DNA of 64,000 bases, taken from Pseudomonas pohangensis. Its GTDB lineage: Bacteria > Pseudomonadota > Gammaproteobacteria > Pseudomonadales > Pseudomonadaceae. The notes beneath the pieces are model-generated. The model saw only the letters and a program-made list of their open reading frames with translations. It searched no databases and was not told the DNA's origin. The stretch is taken from the NCBI RefSeq assembly GCF_900105995.1, contig NZ_LT629785.1, positions 3,658,001 to 3,722,000 of the forward strand, read 5' to 3'. The translations under genes and the position numbers were made by a program. Below, piece by piece: positions 25,683 through 33,525 of this stretch (positions are counted from its first letter, which is position 1; each line of letters opens with the position of its first letter).

Positions 25683-26129
25683 TTATTCCTCTGCGGGGAG
25701 TATTTCCGTAGCGCGAACTTTCTCCCGCAGCCAGTCCGGTAGTGGTCTGCTGCGGCGGCTGGCCGTTTCGGCAAGCACATAGACAATCTCGCCGGCTGTC
25801 AGCGCCAGGTCGCCACGCCAGATGCCCAGACTGAAGGTCATGCTCGAGCGCCCCAGCCGGCTGACGCGAATACCCACTTCAAGCAGATCATCGAAGTGTG
25901 CCGGCGCCAGATAGTTCAGCAGGGTTTTGACGGCAAAGAATTCTGCCCCGTCGGCGGCCAGCTCTCCGGGGAAAGCCACGCCGATGGCGCGGAAGTATTC
26001 GGTTATGCCGACATCGGCATAGGTCAGATAGTTGCCATTGAAGACGATTCCCTGTGGATCGACTTCCGCCCAGCGTACCCTTAACGGCTGCCGGTGGCGG
26101 AAGTCGCCGCGTTGCGGGGCAGTCGTCAT
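25683..26129 (-). CDS. Acyl-CoA thioesterase, YbgC/4HBT hotdog family
   Basis: 148 residues from the ATG at 26129. The 4HBT hotdog signature is at the N-terminus: RVRWAEVDPQGIVFNGNYLTYAD, with the catalytic Asp in the D-x-x-G-I-V-F-N pattern. It should hydrolyse short or medium acyl-CoA thioesters. The start codon overlaps the argB stop by four bases (ATGA), so translation is probably coupled. It is convergent with the coiled-coil gene, four bases away. Substrate unknown. Confidence 0.9.
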   Translation of the reverse strand: MTTAPQRGDFRHRQPLRVRWAEVDPQGIVFNGNYLTYADVGITEYFRAIGVAFPGELAADGAEFFAVKTLLNYLAPAHFDDLLEVGIRVSRLGRSSMTFSLGIWRGDLALTAGEIVYVLAETASRRSRPLPDWLREKVRATEILPAEE

Positions 26130-27028
26130 GGCGTTTCGATATTGCTGATCTGGGTGCCCACTCCGCTGTCGGTGAAAATCTCCAGCAACACCGCATGCGG
26201 CACGCGTCCGTCGATGATGTGGGCGCTGGTCACGCCGCCTTGTACACAATCCAGCGCGCAGCGGATCTTCGGCAGCATGCCGCCATAGATGGTGCCGTCG
26301 GCGATCAGTTCATCGACCTGGGTGGTGGTCAATCCGGTCAGTACGGCGCCCTGCTTGTCCATCAGGCCGGCAATGTTGGTCAGCAGCATCAGTTTTTCGG
26401 CTTTCAGGGCCTCGGCTACCTTGCCGGCCACCAGATCGGCGTTGATGTTGTAGGACTCGCCATTCGGGCCAACGCCAATCGGCGCGATCACCGGGATGAA
26501 GTCGCCCTGCACCAGCATGTTGATCAGGTCGGTATTGACCTCGGAGACTTCGCCGACCTGGCCGATGTCGATGATTTCCGGCTTGGTCATTTCCGGTGTC
26601 TTGCGCGTGACCGAGAGCTTTTTTGCGCGAATCAGCTGGGCATCCTTGCCGGTAAGGCCGATGGCGCTGCCGCCGTGGCGGTTGATCAGGTTGACGATGT
26701 CCTTGTTGACCTGGCCGCCCAGCACCATTTCCACCACGTCCATGGTTTGCGCATCGGTGACGCGCATGCCATCGATGAAGTGACTTTCGATCGACAGGCG
26801 CTTGAGCAGGTCGCCGATCTGCGGGCCGCCGCCATGCACGACAACCGGATTGATTCCGACGGCCTTCATCAGCACGATGTCGCGGGCAAAACCTTCCTTG
26901 AGCTCTTCGCTTTCCATGGCGTTACCGCCGTACTTGATGACCAGCGTCTTGCCCACAAAGCGGCGGATATAAGGCAGCGCTTCGGAGAGTACCTGGGCTA
27001 CCTGGGTGGCGTCTTCACGGCTAAGCAT
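26126..27028 (-). CDS. argB: Acetylglutamate kinase
   Basis: 300 residues, the full length of the Pseudomonas enzyme with an N-terminal helix as in arginine-sensitive forms. Phosphorylates N-acetylglutamate in arginine synthesis. Motifs: LVIKYGGNAM for ATP binding, VVHGGGPQIG for the acetylglutamate site, and a C-terminal GTQISN end. It follows algC by 22 bases, and the thioesterase gene overlaps its stop, so the row coaBC-dut-algC-argB-thioesterase reads in one direction with short gaps. Confidence 0.98.
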   Translation of the reverse strand: MLSREDATQVAQVLSEALPYIRRFVGKTLVIKYGGNAMESEELKEGFARDIVLMKAVGINPVVVHGGGPQIGDLLKRLSIESHFIDGMRVTDAQTMDVVEMVLGGQVNKDIVNLINRHGGSAIGLTGKDAQLIRAKKLSVTRKTPEMTKPEIIDIGQVGEVSEVNTDLINMLVQGDFIPVIAPIGVGPNGESYNINADLVAGKVAEALKAEKLMLLTNIAGLMDKQGAVLTGLTTTQVDELIADGTIYGGMLPKIRCALDCVQGGVTSAHIIDGRVPHAVLLEIFTDSGVGTQISNIETP

Positions 27029-27050
27029 AAACGGGCTCCGTTGTGGGGGT

Positions 27051-29627
27051 TCAGAAGGACAGGTTCAGTTCGGGTGCAGCTTGCTGCAACTGGGCGCGGA
27101 AAATGTTCTGGATACGCTCAAGCTCTGCCTGGGTATCGGCCTCGAAGCGCAGTACCAGCACCGGCGTGGTATTGGAGGCACGCACCAGGCCCCAGCCTTT
27201 GGGGTAGTCAACCCGCACGCCGTCCAGCAGGGTGAGATTGGCATCGCCCCATTGACCTTTGCTCTGCAGGCGCTCGATCAGGGCGAACTTGTTTTCATCG
27301 GTAACCGTGATATTGATTTCCGGGGTCGACAGGCTGGCAGGAAAGGCGCCGAATACCTTTTCCGCATCGCGGCTTTCCAGGCTGAGGATTTCCAGCAGAC
27401 GTGCGGCACTGTAGATGCCGTCATCAAAGCCGAACCAGCGTTCCTTGAAGAAAATATGCCCGCTCATTTCGCCGGCCAGCAGGGCTCCGGTCTCCTTCAT
27501 TTTTTTCTTGATCAGCGAATGGCCGGTTTTCCACATCACCGGCCGGCCGCCATAACTGCTGATCAGCGCGCCCAGACGGCGGCTGCATTTGACGTCGAAG
27601 ATCACATCGGCGCCCGGGTTGCGCGATACCACGTCCTTGGCGAAGACCATCATCAAGCGGTCCGGGTAGATCATGTTGCCCGTATTGGTCACCACGCCCA
27701 CGCGGTCGCCATCGCCATCAAAGGCCAGGCCGAGATCGGCGCCCTCTTCCCTGACCCTGGCAATCAGGTCCTGCAGGTTTTCCAGTTTGCCGGGATCCGG
27801 GTGGTGGTTGGGGAAGTTGCCGTCGACCTCGCAGAACAGCGGGATGACCGTACAGCCCAAGGCTTCAATCAGCCGCGGTGCGATCACGCCCGCCACGCCG
27901 TTGCCGCAGTCGACGACCACCTTCATGTTCTTGGCGATGGCAATGTCGTCGCGGATATGTCGGAAGTAGCGGTCGAGCATGTCCTGTTGTTCCAGGCTGC
28001 CGTTGCCCGAAGCCAGATCGCCTTGCTGGATGCGCGTGTGCAGGGCGGTTATGTCTTCGTTGGCCAGCGTATCGCCGGCAATCACGATCTTGAAGCCGTT
28101 GTAGTCGGGTGGGTTGTGACTGCCGGTAACCATCACGCCGGAAGTGGCATCCAGCACATTCGTGGCGAAATACAGCACCGGTGTCGGCACCATGCCGATA
28201 TCGATGACCCGGCAGCCGCACTCGACCAGACCCTGGATCAGTGCCTGGGAAAGCTCCGGGCCGGACAGACGGCCGTCGCGGGCCACCACTACGGCAGGCT
28301 CGCCCTGGGCAAGGCTCTGCGAGCCGATGGCCCGGCCAACCCAGTAGGCAGTCGTGGCGGTCAGTGTGGAGCCGATCACGCCGCGGATGTCATAGGCGCG
28401 GAAAATGCTGGAGGGCAGGTCTGGCGTTTGGGTGTCGCCGCCGGCTGCCGGCACCTCTGCTTCGGTAACTTCGTAGTCATCTGGCAGTTCCTCGATGATG
28501 TCTATGTCGAGGATGTCATCGAATGATCCCGGGATGCTGTCAGTAGCCATTTCCGGCTTTTCACTTCTGGCTTGCGGGGTAACTGCCTGACTGGCCGGAT
28601 CGGCCTTTCTCTGGGGCAGTTGTGCAAGGCTTTTACCCAGCGTATTGAGGGCGGGCAAAGCGAGGTTGAAGGACTTCACCAGCTTGCCCGAGGCCAGCTC
28701 GCGAACCATCTGCTGCAGTTGGTCGGCGTCTTCCTCAAGGGCCCGCCGGGCGTTGCGCAGAGCCAGCCGGATGCCCAGAAATGCACCGGCAAGGGCCAGC
28801 AGGGCTGCCAGCAGCAGAATAAGTGGAGATGCTCCGCTGTCGGTCAATTGCGGGCCGGGGGTGAAGCTGAATTTCCAGTGCGGGTTGCTGCTTGCCAGCT
28901 GGATACTCGAGTCTGCGGCAGCCTGGCCAGTGCTATACAGCACCTGGGCAGGGCCGTTGCTGAACTGCTGGGCGGCCTGGAACTGGCCAACGGTTTCGGG
29001 CATTTCCGGCAGTAATTTGAGCAGGCGCTGCAGGTCTACTGCCAGCAGCAAGGTGCCGAGGACCGGCTGATCGGCGGCGGTGCGAATCGGCGCGGCGGTG
29101 TAAATCACCCAGTGCTCATTGATCTTGTAGGCTTCGGGATTCGGAGGTTCTCCGCTTTCAGCCCGGCGCACCAGATCGAGTGCGGCAAAGTTCATCGGGG
29201 CGGCACGCTGGGTATTCTGTACGGCCTTGCCGAGCTGGTTGAGCTGGGCATCGAGGACACCGTCCCAGTAAACCAGATCACTCTCGGCTGCAGCTATCTG
29301 GTCGCGCTCATTGCTTTGCAGGGCCTGCAAAAGCTGCGGGTTGCTAGCGGCGCGCTGGGTATTGTCGCGTAATTGCGCGAGCGCCTGCTGGATGATGCTG
29401 GCCTGTGTGCCACCCCAGGCCTGGGTCATTTGCTCGATCTGTTGCTGGCGACTGACTTGCAGCATGCCAAACCAGATGAGCAGCAGGCCGGCGAGCAAAC
29501 CGCAGGCGGCTACGCCCAGCCCCGGCAGAAGTCCTTGCAGCAGCAGGCTGGCGCTACTCGGGGCAGCGGGTTCGTTGAGCTCTGAAGTATTTGCTGCAGC
29601 CGCTTTTTTGCTTTTTATTTTTATCAT
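27051..29627 (-). CDS. algC: Phosphomannomutase/phosphoglucomutase AlgC with N-terminal membrane sensor-like region
   Basis: 858 residues, against about 460 for the catalytic enzyme alone. The first 400 residues hold a membrane helix at about 30-55, an extracytoplasmic segment of some 200 residues (with YKINEHWVIYTAAPIR and LLLAVDLQRLL), a second helix (ASPLILLLAALLALAGAFLG), then a charged linker. The mutase starts at FRAYDIRGVIG and keeps the phosphoserine loop TGSHNPPDYNG, the metal loop DGDGDRVG, the sugar loop GEMSGH and the phosphate loop RASNTTP. AlgC supplies mannose-1-P and glucose-1-P for alginate, LPS and rhamnolipid. The start has a strong AGGAGG site, which supports the long form. 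Confidence 0.95.
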   Translation of the reverse strand: MIKIKSKKAAAANTSELNEPAAPSSASLLLQGLLPGLGVAACGLLAGLLLIWFGMLQVSRQQQIEQMTQAWGGTQASIIQQALAQLRDNTQRAASNPQLLQALQSNERDQIAAAESDLVYWDGVLDAQLNQLGKAVQNTQRAAPMNFAALDLVRRAESGEPPNPEAYKINEHWVIYTAAPIRTAADQPVLGTLLLAVDLQRLLKLLPEMPETVGQFQAAQQFSNGPAQVLYSTGQAAADSSIQLASSNPHWKFSFTPGPQLTDSGASPLILLLAALLALAGAFLGIRLALRNARRALEEDADQLQQMVRELASGKLVKSFNLALPALNTLGKSLAQLPQRKADPASQAVTPQARSEKPEMATDSIPGSFDDILDIDIIEELPDDYEVTEAEVPAAGGDTQTPDLPSSIFRAYDIRGVIGSTLTATTAYWVGRAIGSQSLAQGEPAVVVARDGRLSGPELSQALIQGLVECGCRVIDIGMVPTPVLYFATNVLDATSGVMVTGSHNPPDYNGFKIVIAGDTLANEDITALHTRIQQGDLASGNGSLEQQDMLDRYFRHIRDDIAIAKNMKVVVDCGNGVAGVIAPRLIEALGCTVIPLFCEVDGNFPNHHPDPGKLENLQDLIARVREEGADLGLAFDGDGDRVGVVTNTGNMIYPDRLMMVFAKDVVSRNPGADVIFDVKCSRRLGALISSYGGRPVMWKTGHSLIKKKMKETGALLAGEMSGHIFFKERWFGFDDGIYSAARLLEILSLESRDAEKVFGAFPASLSTPEINITVTDENKFALIERLQSKGQWGDANLTLLDGVRVDYPKGWGLVRASNTTPVLVLRFEADTQAELERIQNIFRAQLQQAAPELNLSF

Positions 29628-29656
29628 TGCGAGCCTCCTGACGAGCCCTGCTGTAT

Positions 29657-30112
29657 TCAGTTGCTACCCGAGTGGCCGAAGCCGCCGGCGCCGCGCTGGG
29701 ATTCATCAAAGTTGCTGACCAGTTCGAAGTGGGCCTGAACCACCGGCACCAGAATCAGTTGGGCGATCCGCTCGCCGACAGTAACAGTGAAGTCCTGCTG
29801 GCCGCGATTCCAGCAGGACACCATCAGTTCGCCCTGATAGTCCGAGTCGATCAGGCCGACCAGATTACCCAGCACGATACCGTGTTTATGGCCGAGCCCC
29901 GAGCGCGGCAGAATCATTGCGGCCAGACCGGGATCGGCAATGTAGATCGACAGACCGGTGGGAATCAGTACGGTTTGCCCGGGTTGCAGACACAGATCCT
30001 CCTTGAGCATAGCGCGCAAGTCGAGGCCGGCAGAGCCGGGAGTGGCGTAATGCGGCAGGGGGAACTGGTCGCCGAGGCGCGGGTCGAGAATTTTGGCTTG
30101 CAGGGTATGCAT
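29657..30112 (-). CDS. dut: Deoxyuridine 5'-triphosphate nucleotidohydrolase
   Basis: 151 residues, standard trimeric dUTPase length. Splits dUTP to dUMP and pyrophosphate, keeping uracil out of DNA and feeding dTMP synthesis. The five motifs are in order: AGLDLRA, PRSGLG, GLIDSDYQGE, a VGERIAQL-type motif and RGAGGFGHSG at the end. It begins two bases after the coaBC stop on the same strand, which indicates one operon. Confidence 0.98.
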   Translation of the reverse strand: MHTLQAKILDPRLGDQFPLPHYATPGSAGLDLRAMLKEDLCLQPGQTVLIPTGLSIYIADPGLAAMILPRSGLGHKHGIVLGNLVGLIDSDYQGELMVSCWNRGQQDFTVTVGERIAQLILVPVVQAHFELVSNFDESQRGAGGFGHSGSN

Positions 30113-30114
30113 GT

Positions 30115-31323
30115 TCAGCTCTGCTTCAGTCGGTCGGCAATAAAGGCAATCAGCTGGCGGGCAATCTTGGCCTTGCTGGTCTGGGGGAAACTGGTTGGCT
30201 GCAGCGTGCGGTCAATCACGGTAATGGCGTTGTCCTCGCTGTTGAAGCCGATGCTCGGGTTGGCCACGTCATTGGCTACGATCAGATCGAGATTCTTGTC
30301 GCGCAGCTTGCGTGCAGCATATCCGAGCAGGTTCTGGGTTTCTGCGGCAAAGCCGACACTGAAGGGCCGGTCGTCGCGTCCGGCGAGAGTGGCAAGAATA
30401 TCCGGATTGCGTACCAGTTCCAGCAGCAGGCCATCACCATTGGCCGGATCTTTCTTCAGTTTATGCTCGGCAATCACCTGCGGGCGATAGTCGGCCACTG
30501 CCGCTGCAGCAATCAGCAGGTCGCAGGGCATGGCGGTTTCGCAGGCGTGCAGCATATCCCGTGCGCTGACCACGTTGATCCGTTCGACGCGATCCGGGGT
30601 CGGCAGGAATACCGGGCCGCTGATTAGCGTGACGCGGGCACCGGCTTCGGCGGCAGCTTCGGCCAGGGCAAAGCCCATGCGCCCCGAACTGTGGTTGGTG
30701 ATGTAGCGTACCGGGTCGATATTTTCCTGGGTCGGGCCGGCGGTGATCAGTACATGCTTGCCGGTCAGCAGTCGGTGCTCGAAGGTATCGGCGGCGCATT
30801 GCGCCAGTTCCTCGGCTTCAAGCATGCGCCCCGGCCCCACGTCACCGCAGGCCTGGGTGCCGGCGGCCGGACCGAACAGGCGCATGCCGCGGTCTGTCAG
30901 GGTCTGGCTGTTGTGGCGGGTGGCCGGGTCGCGCCACATCGCCTGGTTCATAGCCGGCGCCAGCGCGATCGGTGCATCGGTGGCCAGTACCAGGGTGGTC
31001 AGCAGGTCGTCGGCAATGCCTTGCGCCAGACGCGCCATCAGGTCGGCGGTGGCCGGTGCAATCAGTACCAGATCGGCCCAGCGCGCCAGCTCGATATGCC
31101 CCATGGCGGCTTCGGCTTCGGGATCGAGCAGATCGAGCATGACCGGATTGCCGGAGAGTGCCTGCAGGGTTAGCGGAGTGATGAATTCGCGGCCGCCGCG
31201 GGTCATCACCACGCGGACTTCGGCGCCCTGATCACGCAGCCTGCGCACCAGTTCCGCACTCTTGTAAGCGGCAATACCGCCGCCGATGCCCAGAACAATG
31301 CGTTTTCTATAAAGCCGCTGCAT
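30115..31323 (-). CDS. coaBC: Bifunctional phosphopantothenoylcysteine decarboxylase/synthetase
   Basis: 402 residues. The N-terminal CoaC half is a flavoprotein (ILGIGGGIAAYKSAELVRRL, then PAMNQAMW) that decarboxylates phosphopantothenoylcysteine. The C-terminal CoaB half, from about residue 190, ligates cysteine to phosphopantothenate using CTP (VLITAGPTQENIDPVRYITN). Both act in coenzyme A synthesis. It is the first gene of a minus-strand row with dut and algC and is divergent from radC. Confidence 0.97.
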   Translation of the reverse strand: MQRLYRKRIVLGIGGGIAAYKSAELVRRLRDQGAEVRVVMTRGGREFITPLTLQALSGNPVMLDLLDPEAEAAMGHIELARWADLVLIAPATADLMARLAQGIADDLLTTLVLATDAPIALAPAMNQAMWRDPATRHNSQTLTDRGMRLFGPAAGTQACGDVGPGRMLEAEELAQCAADTFEHRLLTGKHVLITAGPTQENIDPVRYITNHSSGRMGFALAEAAAEAGARVTLISGPVFLPTPDRVERINVVSARDMLHACETAMPCDLLIAAAAVADYRPQVIAEHKLKKDPANGDGLLLELVRNPDILATLAGRDDRPFSVGFAAETQNLLGYAARKLRDKNLDLIVANDVANPSIGFNSEDNAITVIDRTLQPTSFPQTSKAKIARQLIAFIADRLKQS

Positions 31324-31449
31324 GGATGCGCCTTGTGCTATGTGTGGTCTGCATGTCGCTGATAGGGTCGCTTGTGCTGCCGGAAACGTCGGCTACATTA
31401 TCACAGCGCTACTGATGGAGCAGTGGCGCGCGCTCAACAAGGAGGTGTG

Positions 31450-32124
31450 ATGAGCATTCGTGACTGGCCGGCGGCGGAACGGCCGCGGGAAAAATTGCTG
31501 GAGCACGGCGCCAGGGCCCTGAGTGACGCGGAATTGCTGGCGATTTTCCTGCGTACCGGCGTTGCCGGTGTGTCTGCGGTGGATTTGGCGCGTCAACTGC
31601 TGCTCGATTTTGGCAGCCTGCGCGCCTTGCTCGAAGCCACCCAGCCGGATTTCTCCAGACGCATGGGCCTGGGTCCGGCCAAGTACGCGCAATTGCAGGC
31701 CGTGCTGGAAATGTCGCGCCGCCATCTGGCCGAGAGGCTGCGTCGCGAGTCCGCACTGGAGAGTCCGCAGGCAGTGCGCGATTACCTGAAGGCCCGCTTG
31801 CGGCATGAGCCCCACGAGGTTTTCGCCTGCCTGTTTCTTGACAGCAAGCACCGCGTGCTGGCTTTCGAGGTGCTGTTCCATGGTTCCATTGATGGAGCAA
31901 GTGTTTACCCCAGGCAAGTGGTCAAACGCGCTCTGGCGCATAATGCAGCTGCGCTGATCCTGACCCACAATCATCCTTCCGGTGTTGCCGAGCCGAGTCA
32001 GGCCGATCAATTGCTGACCAAACGCCTGCAGGAGGCGTTGGCCCTGGTCGACGTCCGCGTGCTGGATCACTTCATCGTTGGTGATGGCGAGCCGTTGTCG
32101 CTGGCTGAACGGGGCTTGATGTGA
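31450..32124 (+). CDS. radC: RadC family JAB-domain protein
   Basis: 224 residues from the ATG at 31450, which has GGAGGTG just upstream; an open frame further left has no such site. An N-terminal helix-hairpin-helix part (PREKLLEHGARALSDAELLAIFLRTG) is followed by the JAB/MPN metalloprotease-like fold with the metal motif LTHNHPSG and then D in SQADQLLT. Despite its name, a DNA repair role is not established, and the biochemical function is unknown. Divergent from coaBC, and followed by rpmBG. Confidence 0.95.
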   Translation: MSIRDWPAAERPREKLLEHGARALSDAELLAIFLRTGVAGVSAVDLARQLLLDFGSLRALLEATQPDFSRRMGLGPAKYAQLQAVLEMSRRHLAERLRRESALESPQAVRDYLKARLRHEPHEVFACLFLDSKHRVLAFEVLFHGSIDGASVYPRQVVKRALAHNAAALILTHNHPSGVAEPSQADQLLTKRLQEALALVDVRVLDHFIVGDGEPLSLAERGLM

Positions 32125-32164
32125 TTTCCGGTCTTTGCCCTGACAGTTTGATTTGGTTAATTTC

Positions 32165-32193
32165 TTGCTGTGCAGTAGGGTTTCTGATATAAA
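32165..32193 (+). promoter_or_regulatory. rpmB: Sigma-70-type promoter for rpmB-rpmG
   Basis: TTGCTG (32165-32170) and TATAAA (32188-32193) are separated by exactly 17 bp. Transcription would start near 32200 and give a leader of about 140 bases, with short GC hairpins such as the one in CCAACCCATGCCGGGTTGG, before the rpmB ATG. Confidence 0.6.
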
Positions 32194-32341
32194 GGCGCGC
32201 TCTTTTATAGGGTCCCGGCTCGCTGCTTTGCAGACTTATCGGTAAGACCCTGAAGATACGTGGCGCCGAGCGCCAAATGACTTTGAGTTTAAGCAGCCAA
32301 CCCATGCCGGGTTGGGCATGTGGTTTTAGAGGGCTGATGGT

Positions 32342-32578
32342 ATGTCGAGAGTCTGTCAAGTAACCGGTAAGGGTCCGGTTACCGGGAATAACATTTCCCA
32401 CGCACACAACAAAACCCGTCGTCGCTTCCTGCCGAACCTGCAGCACCACCGTTTCTGGGTCGAGACCGAGAATCGTTTTGTGCGTCTGCGTGTATCGACC
32501 AAGGGTATGCGTATCATCGACAAGCGCGGCATTGATGTCGTGCTCACCGAGCTGCGTGCGCGCGGCGTAAAGGTTTAA
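32342..32578 (+). CDS. rpmB: 50S ribosomal protein L28
   Basis: 78 residues, full length. Recognised by MSRVCQVTGKGPVTGNNISH at the start, the basic HNKTRRRFLPNLQ stretch and KGMRIIDKRGIDVVL near the end. Part of the large ribosomal subunit. It is followed by rpmG after 10 bases; the L28-L33 pair is a conserved operon. It has its own promoter in the gap after radC. Confidence 0.99.
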   Translation: MSRVCQVTGKGPVTGNNISHAHNKTRRRFLPNLQHHRFWVETENRFVRLRVSTKGMRIIDKRGIDVVLTELRARGVKV

Positions 32579-32588
32579 GGAGCTCGTT

Positions 32589-32744
32589 ATGCGTGAATTG
32601 ATCCGTTTGGTGTCCAGCGCCGGTACCGGCCACTTCTACACCACTGACAAGAACAAGCGTACTACTCCCGACAAGATCGAAATCAAGAAATTCGATCCCG
32701 TCGTGCGTAAGCATGTGCCGTACAAGGAAGCCAAGATCAAGTAA
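32589..32744 (+). CDS. rpmG: 50S ribosomal protein L33
   Basis: 51 residues (MRELIRLVSSAGTGHFYTTD...). It has none of the zinc-ribbon CxxC pairs, so it is the zinc-independent form of L33. It lies 10 bases after rpmB and is followed 16 bases later by a textbook terminator. It is easily missed because of its length. Confidence 0.98.
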   Translation: MRELIRLVSSAGTGHFYTTDKNKRTTPDKIEIKKFDPVVRKHVPYKEAKIK

Positions 32745-32760
32745 TTGATCCTGCTTCAGA

Positions 32761-32785
32761 AAAAACCCGCTTCGGCGGGTTTTTT
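32761..32785 (+). terminator. rpmG: Rho-independent terminator of rpmBG
   Basis: AAAAACCCGC-TTCG-GCGGGTTTTT: a perfect stem with the stable TTCG tetraloop, followed by T residues, 16 bases after the rpmG stop. Confidence 0.95.
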
Positions 32786-32792
32786 GTTGGGC

Positions 32793-32816
32793 AAAAAAAT
32801 GCCCGCCGAAGCGGGC
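32793..32816 (-). terminator. Rho-independent terminator for the cupin gene
   Basis: On the minus strand the sequence reads GCCCGC-TTCG-GCGGGC followed by ATTTTTTT. It lies 28 bases past the stop of the convergent cupin gene and is nearly a mirror copy of the rpmG terminator 8 bases away. Confidence 0.9.
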
Positions 32817-32844
32817 CAGATTACGCCATGAAACGAAGAGAAAA

Positions 32845-33204
32845 TCAGGCCTGCTCGAAGATCACATAAACCTTGCGCGTGTCCTCCAGTACTTCCCAGG
32901 TGCCGGAGAAACCTGCCGGAATCACGAAACGGTCACCGGTCCGGTAGGTCACGGCATTGCCGTCCTGATCACGGATAACCGATACGCCCTGCAGGATTTC
33001 GCAATATTCGTGCTCGGTGTAACTGATTTTCCATTGGCCAACGGCACCCTCCCAGATTCCTGCATGAAACTGTTTGCAAGGGCTGGAGTAGTGGTTGCGC
33101 ACACTTTGCGCCGGATCACCCTTGAGCACCTTTTCCGCAGCGGGGCGGTAGTTTTCTGCAGGGGTCTCGGCTTCGGCAAAGTTGATCAGCTGGTCGATGT
33201 TCAT
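32845..33204 (-). CDS. Cupin domain protein
   Basis: 119 residues from the ATG at 33204, which has AGGAA upstream. A single small beta-barrel cupin: the region from KISYTEHEYCEILQGVSVI to YRTGDRFVIPAGFSGTWEV contains the two cupin motifs. The first metal-ligand set is incomplete (EHEYCEIL rather than HxHxxxE), so metal binding is doubtful. The form resembles the EutQ/ethanolamine-type or DUF861 cupins. It lies divergently next to an amine-catabolism aldehyde dehydrogenase gene, which hints at a role with small amines or aldehydes, but this is inference. Confidence 0.85.
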   Translation of the reverse strand: MNIDQLINFAEAETPAENYRPAAEKVLKGDPAQSVRNHYSSPCKQFHAGIWEGAVGQWKISYTEHEYCEILQGVSVIRDQDGNAVTYRTGDRFVIPAGFSGTWEVLEDTRKVYVIFEQA

Positions 33205-33525
33205 CGGTGAGTTCCTGATTTTATCGGATGGAATTTCTATCAGCGCGGCATGGGCGCTGAGCGTGCTTTCGTTGTGTATATCGATCAGGCCAGCCTTGCC
33301 GGACCAGTCCCTGAACTTGGGGCCGCAATCGTACTTCGGCAGTGTATGTTTAATAAAACGAACAATACAAGGCGGTTAATGGGTTGTTTTGTCAATTATA
33401 TTGAAAACGCGCAGGCGCTGGTTTAGGGTTGCGCGCATGCTCGTCGCTACGCCGTAGCTTGCAGAATAATTGACATTCCGGCTGCCCGGCCAAAATCGTT
33501 TTCCATAGATATCGAGGACTTCCCA
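33205..33525. promoter_or_regulatory. Divergent promoter region between the cupin and aldehyde dehydrogenase genes
   Basis: 321 bases without a gene, AT-rich for this genome between 33340 and 33480. GTCAATTAT (33391-33399) and ATAATTGAC (33466-33474) form an inverted pair 75 bp apart. Each arm contains a TTGACA hexamer facing outward (33390-33395 on the minus strand, 33470-33475 on the plus strand), as -35 boxes of the two divergent genes would. No good -10 stands at 17 bp on either side, so an activator may be needed. Confidence 0.45.
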
